From the NCBI GenBank assembly GCA_002331465.1, contig DCYM01000172.1, positions 1 through 16,481 on the forward strand: a stretch of DNA of 16,481 bases, written 5' to 3'. The notes beneath the pieces were generated by a model. It was not told the DNA's origin and did not search any database. It worked only from the letters and a program-made list of their open reading frames with translations. The stretch's first letter is position 1; the number at the start of each line of letters is the position of its first letter. Of the stretch, positions 14,687 through 16,481 are shown one piece after another. A program made the position numbers and the translations under genes. Source of the DNA: Candidatus Neomicrothrix sp. UBA2110. GTDB lineage: Bacteria; Actinomycetota; Acidimicrobiia; Acidimicrobiales; Poriferisodalaceae.

Positions 14687-14769
14687 TGCTCCTCCATTGG
14701 AGTTAAGAACGCGCGAATCTAGTGGGACTATGGTCAGTCGTGCCCAGACCTGAGTTCAGGAGTCATATC
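14687..14769. promoter_or_regulatory. Divergent intergenic region between the SDR and the esterase
   Basis: These 83 bp carry the start signals of two head-to-head genes. Two short perfect dyads are present: CTCCA-T-TGGAG at 14692-14702, overlapping the SDR ribosome site, and CCTGA-GT-TCAGG at 14749-14760, overlapping the esterase ribosome site. They could be operators or chance. No convincing promoter boxes were found. Confidence 0.3.
14758..14762 (+). promoter_or_regulatory. Ribosome binding site deciding the esterase start
   Basis: AGGAG lies 7 nt before the ATG at 14770. An upstream in-frame ATG at 14722 would add 16 residues without a ribosome site, so the shorter protein is preferred. 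Confidence 0.75.
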
Positions 14770-15663
14770 ATGGCAAGTCCGGAATACCATCGAATACGAG
14801 ACATCATTGCGTCGCGACTGGTCCACAGTGATCGCCCGGTGAATGTCGAGAAGTTCAGAGCGAACCAGGACGCAACGGCCAGGGCTCTGCCGAATCAAGT
14901 GGTCGGCAGCACCGTTGATGCCGCCGGAGTTCCAGCGGAGATGCAGACGCCTGCTGGAGCGACGGACGAGAACTTAATCGTTTACTTTCACGGCGGCGGT
15001 TATGTCGGGGGTTCGATCGCCAGTCACCGAAATTTGACAGGACATCTCGCATTACATTCCGGTTGTCGAGTGTTGTCAGTCGAGTACCGCCTTGCGCCTG
15101 AGCATCCTCATCCTGCCCCAGTTAACGACGCTGTTACGTCCTATAACTGGGCTGTGGACCAGGGGTATGACCCAGGAAAGATCGCTCTCGCGGGCGATTC
15201 TGCTGGGGGTGGGCTTACTGCCGCTTGCCTCCTTGCGCTTCGCGATCAACAGATAGAGCTCCCGGCAGCAGCAATGATGATTTCTCCGTGGCTAGATATG
15301 AGTTTCACCGGCGAAACCATGGTGACCAACGAAGCACATGATTCCTCGATCTCGGCGATAGGCATGCCAACAATGCGCGACCTGTTCCTTGGGAGTGCCT
15401 CCATTGACGACCCACTTGCTTCACCACTCGAAGCAAATCTGGAAGGACTCCCACCTCTTCTCATTCAAGTTGGTGACGAAGAGGTGCTTCTGTCCGACAG
15501 TGAACGCTTCACAGAAAAGGCGACCGCTGCGGGCGTGGACGTTGAGTTACGAGTGTGGCCTGAGATGTTTCATGTGTGGCACGCGTGCGTGGGCTTATTC
15601 CAAGAGGCCGCAGATGCCATCGACGAGATGGTTGAATTTGTGAGGCCTCGAATCAAGCTTTGA
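14770..15663 (+). CDS. HSL-type alpha/beta hydrolase (esterase/lipase, GDSAG group)
   Basis: From the ATG at 14770 this is a 297-residue esterase of the hormone-sensitive-lipase (bacterial family IV) type. The oxyanion HGGG motif lies at 74-77, SVEYRLAPEHPHPAPVND (103-120) is a family hallmark, and the nucleophile is Ser144 in GDSAGGG. The base is His268 or His271 (MFHVWH). The acid comes from the VGDEEVLLSDS segment (234-244). Many relatives have Asp where this protein appears to have Glu237, so the acid may be Glu237 or Asp236. The protein has no signal peptide and is expected to be cytoplasmic, hydrolysing short acyl esters or lactones. It diverges from an SDR gene and converges with the CoA-transferase at 15692, with 28 bp between the stops. 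Confidence 0.92.
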   Translation: MASPEYHRIRDIIASRLVHSDRPVNVEKFRANQDATARALPNQVVGSTVDAAGVPAEMQTPAGATDENLIVYFHGGGYVGGSIASHRNLTGHLALHSGCRVLSVEYRLAPEHPHPAPVNDAVTSYNWAVDQGYDPGKIALAGDSAGGGLTAACLLALRDQQIELPAAAMMISPWLDMSFTGETMVTNEAHDSSISAIGMPTMRDLFLGSASIDDPLASPLEANLEGLPPLLIQVGDEEVLLSDSERFTEKATAAGVDVELRVWPEMFHVWHACVGLFQEAADAIDEMVEFVRPRIKL

Positions 15664-15691
15664 GTTCTACTTGCACTTTAAGATTCACGAA

Positions 15692-16481
15692 CTACCCGGG
15701 TGGTTCGGTGCGAACAATGCCTTGCTTCAACAGAGCCTCGTATTGCGAACGACTTAACTCTGCCAGGTCAAGGGCCGCGTACTCGTTGTGCTCACCCATA
15801 GTCGCCGCCGCCCGGCGCATAGTGGCGGGTGTCAGTTCCAGCCGAGCGGCAAAGCGCGGCCAGACGTGTGTACCCGCCACCGGGTGCGAAAGAGGAACAA
15901 AGAACCCAATACTTTGCAATTGTGGGTCATTCACCACATCGGCCGCATCAAAAACCGCCCCGGCAGGCACTCCCGCTATCTGCAAGGCCGTCATCAGCGA
16001 CCGATCCTCTTGGCCAACCGTGAATGAAGCCAACCGAGTGTCTAGTTCATCATGACGTTCCCACCTTTGGTCAACGTCGAGTTGCTGGAGGTCACCCCAA
16101 CCAGCTACTTCGCACAGACCTAACCAGGAAGCATCGTCTACGACGGAGATAGCGATCCACCGATCTTGACCTTTGCAGGGATATACCCCTTGAGGGGCGC
16201 GTCCAGGACGGCGGTTACCCCACCTCTTAATGGGGCCATCGAGTTGAAAGGCAACAACATGCTGACCAATCATGTTGATCGCCGTCTCTACCTGCGCTAC
16301 CTCGATAGTTTGGCCCGTCGTTCCACAACATTGTCGATCGAGGAGCGCAACAATCGACGCAGCGGCAGCGTGCAGGCCCGCGGTGGGGTCAGGCCACGCG
16401 ATACCGCATTTCCATGGAATGTCGTTCCGGTACCCAGTCAGCGAGGTGTGGCCCGCGTGACCGTCAATCGTTGGACCGTAT
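15692..16481 (-). CDS. Family III (CaiB/BaiF) CoA-transferase, 5' part beyond the window
   Basis: The minus-strand frame is open from the right edge (first full codon at 16480) to the stop at 15692, giving 262 residues of the C-terminal part. An internal ATG at 16273 is not the true start, because conserved family sequence continues upstream. Near the edge are GPTIDGHAGHTSLTGYR, CGIAWPDPTAG (25-35; Asp31 is the expected acyl-anhydride-forming catalytic Asp, as in D-x-x-A-G) and GQTIEVAQVETAIN (57-70). GVYPCKGQDRWIAISV is also typical. The C-terminal part holds the usual AGVPAGAV...D...DPQLQ and HPVAGTHVWPRFAARL segments. These enzymes transfer CoA to carboxylic acids such as carnitine, bile acids or aromatic acids. 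The substrate is unknown. Its presence beside esterase and SDR genes fits activation of a released acid. Confidence 0.92.
   Translation of the reverse strand, partial: YGPTIDGHAGHTSLTGYRNDIPWKCGIAWPDPTAGLHAAAASIVALLDRQCCGTTGQTIEVAQVETAINMIGQHVVAFQLDGPIKRWGNRRPGRAPQGVYPCKGQDRWIAISVVDDASWLGLCEVAGWGDLQQLDVDQRWERHDELDTRLASFTVGQEDRSLMTALQIAGVPAGAVFDAADVVNDPQLQSIGFFVPLSHPVAGTHVWPRFAARLELTPATMRRAAATMGEHNEYAALDLAELSRSQYEALLKQGIVRTEPPG

Noticed and set aside
15692..16273. Complete 193-residue CoA-transferase starting at 16273
   Set aside because: The same frame continues to the right edge with conserved family III motifs, including the catalytic Asp, so the gene is truncated by the window rather than short.
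1..16481. tRNA, rRNA, CRISPR array, insertion sequence or prophage
   Set aside because: No cloverleaf, repeat array, transposase, integrase or terminal inverted repeat was recognised; coding genes fill nearly the whole window and no gap exceeds about 110 bp.

Overview
The window is a gene-dense stretch (almost no non-coding DNA) of a bacterial chromosome of moderate GC. It is packed with CoA-ester and alcohol/ketone catabolism enzymes: one zinc alcohol dehydrogenase, three short-chain dehydrogenases (SDRs), an acyl-CoA dehydrogenase, an enoyl-CoA hydratase-like crotonase, a MaoC-like hot-dog protein, two CoA-transferases, two alpha/beta hydrolases, an amidohydrolase, an APH-type phosphotransferase, an MFS permease and a DUF1015 protein. 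Protein style, GTG starts and gene content suggest an aerobic actinobacterium, perhaps an Acidimicrobiia-like environmental lineage. That assignment is inference; no rRNA or marker gene is present.

Layout. Positions 5300 down to 1 (minus strand) look like one six-gene operon: GrdB-like protein, alpha/beta hydrolase, degenerate class III cyclase-like protein, zinc alcohol dehydrogenase, crotonase, and a phosphotransferase that runs off the left edge. Diverging from it at 5409-8441 (plus) are a MaoC-like protein, an acyl-CoA dehydrogenase and an acetyl-CoA hydrolase/4-hydroxybutyrate CoA-transferase family protein. An SDR (8476-9342, minus) diverges from an SDR plus amidohydrolase pair (9421-11434, plus). 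Next come a DUF1015 protein, an MFS permease and an SDR, all minus (11437-14686), then an HSL-type esterase (14770-15663, plus). A family III CoA-transferase (minus) is cut by the right edge.

Most striking observation: the GrdB-like gene (4395-5300, minus) is interrupted by one in-frame UGA at 4791-4793. The UGA falls where the glycine/betaine reductase selenoprotein B family has its selenocysteine, giving a U-P-V-C (UxxC) redox motif, and protein similarity to the family continues on both sides. Ten nucleotides after the UGA lies a perfect 7-bp hairpin with a 5-nt loop carrying G at its second position, as expected of a bacterial SECIS. I read this as a 301-residue selenoprotein (Sec170) with no GrdA/GrdC/GrdD partners nearby, embedded in what looks like an aerobic catabolic operon.

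How the genes might work together (inference): hydrolases open an ester, amide or lactone. The alcohol dehydrogenase and SDRs oxidise the alcohols released. CoA-transferases activate the acids, and the acyl-CoA dehydrogenase, MaoC-like protein and crotonase carry out beta-oxidation-like steps. The substrate cannot be named. Several enzymes lack canonical catalytic residues (crotonase, MaoC-like protein, one SDR, the CoA-transferase; Asp for Glu in the acyl-CoA dehydrogenase), so this may be a set of specialised or repurposed paralogues rather than standard beta-oxidation.
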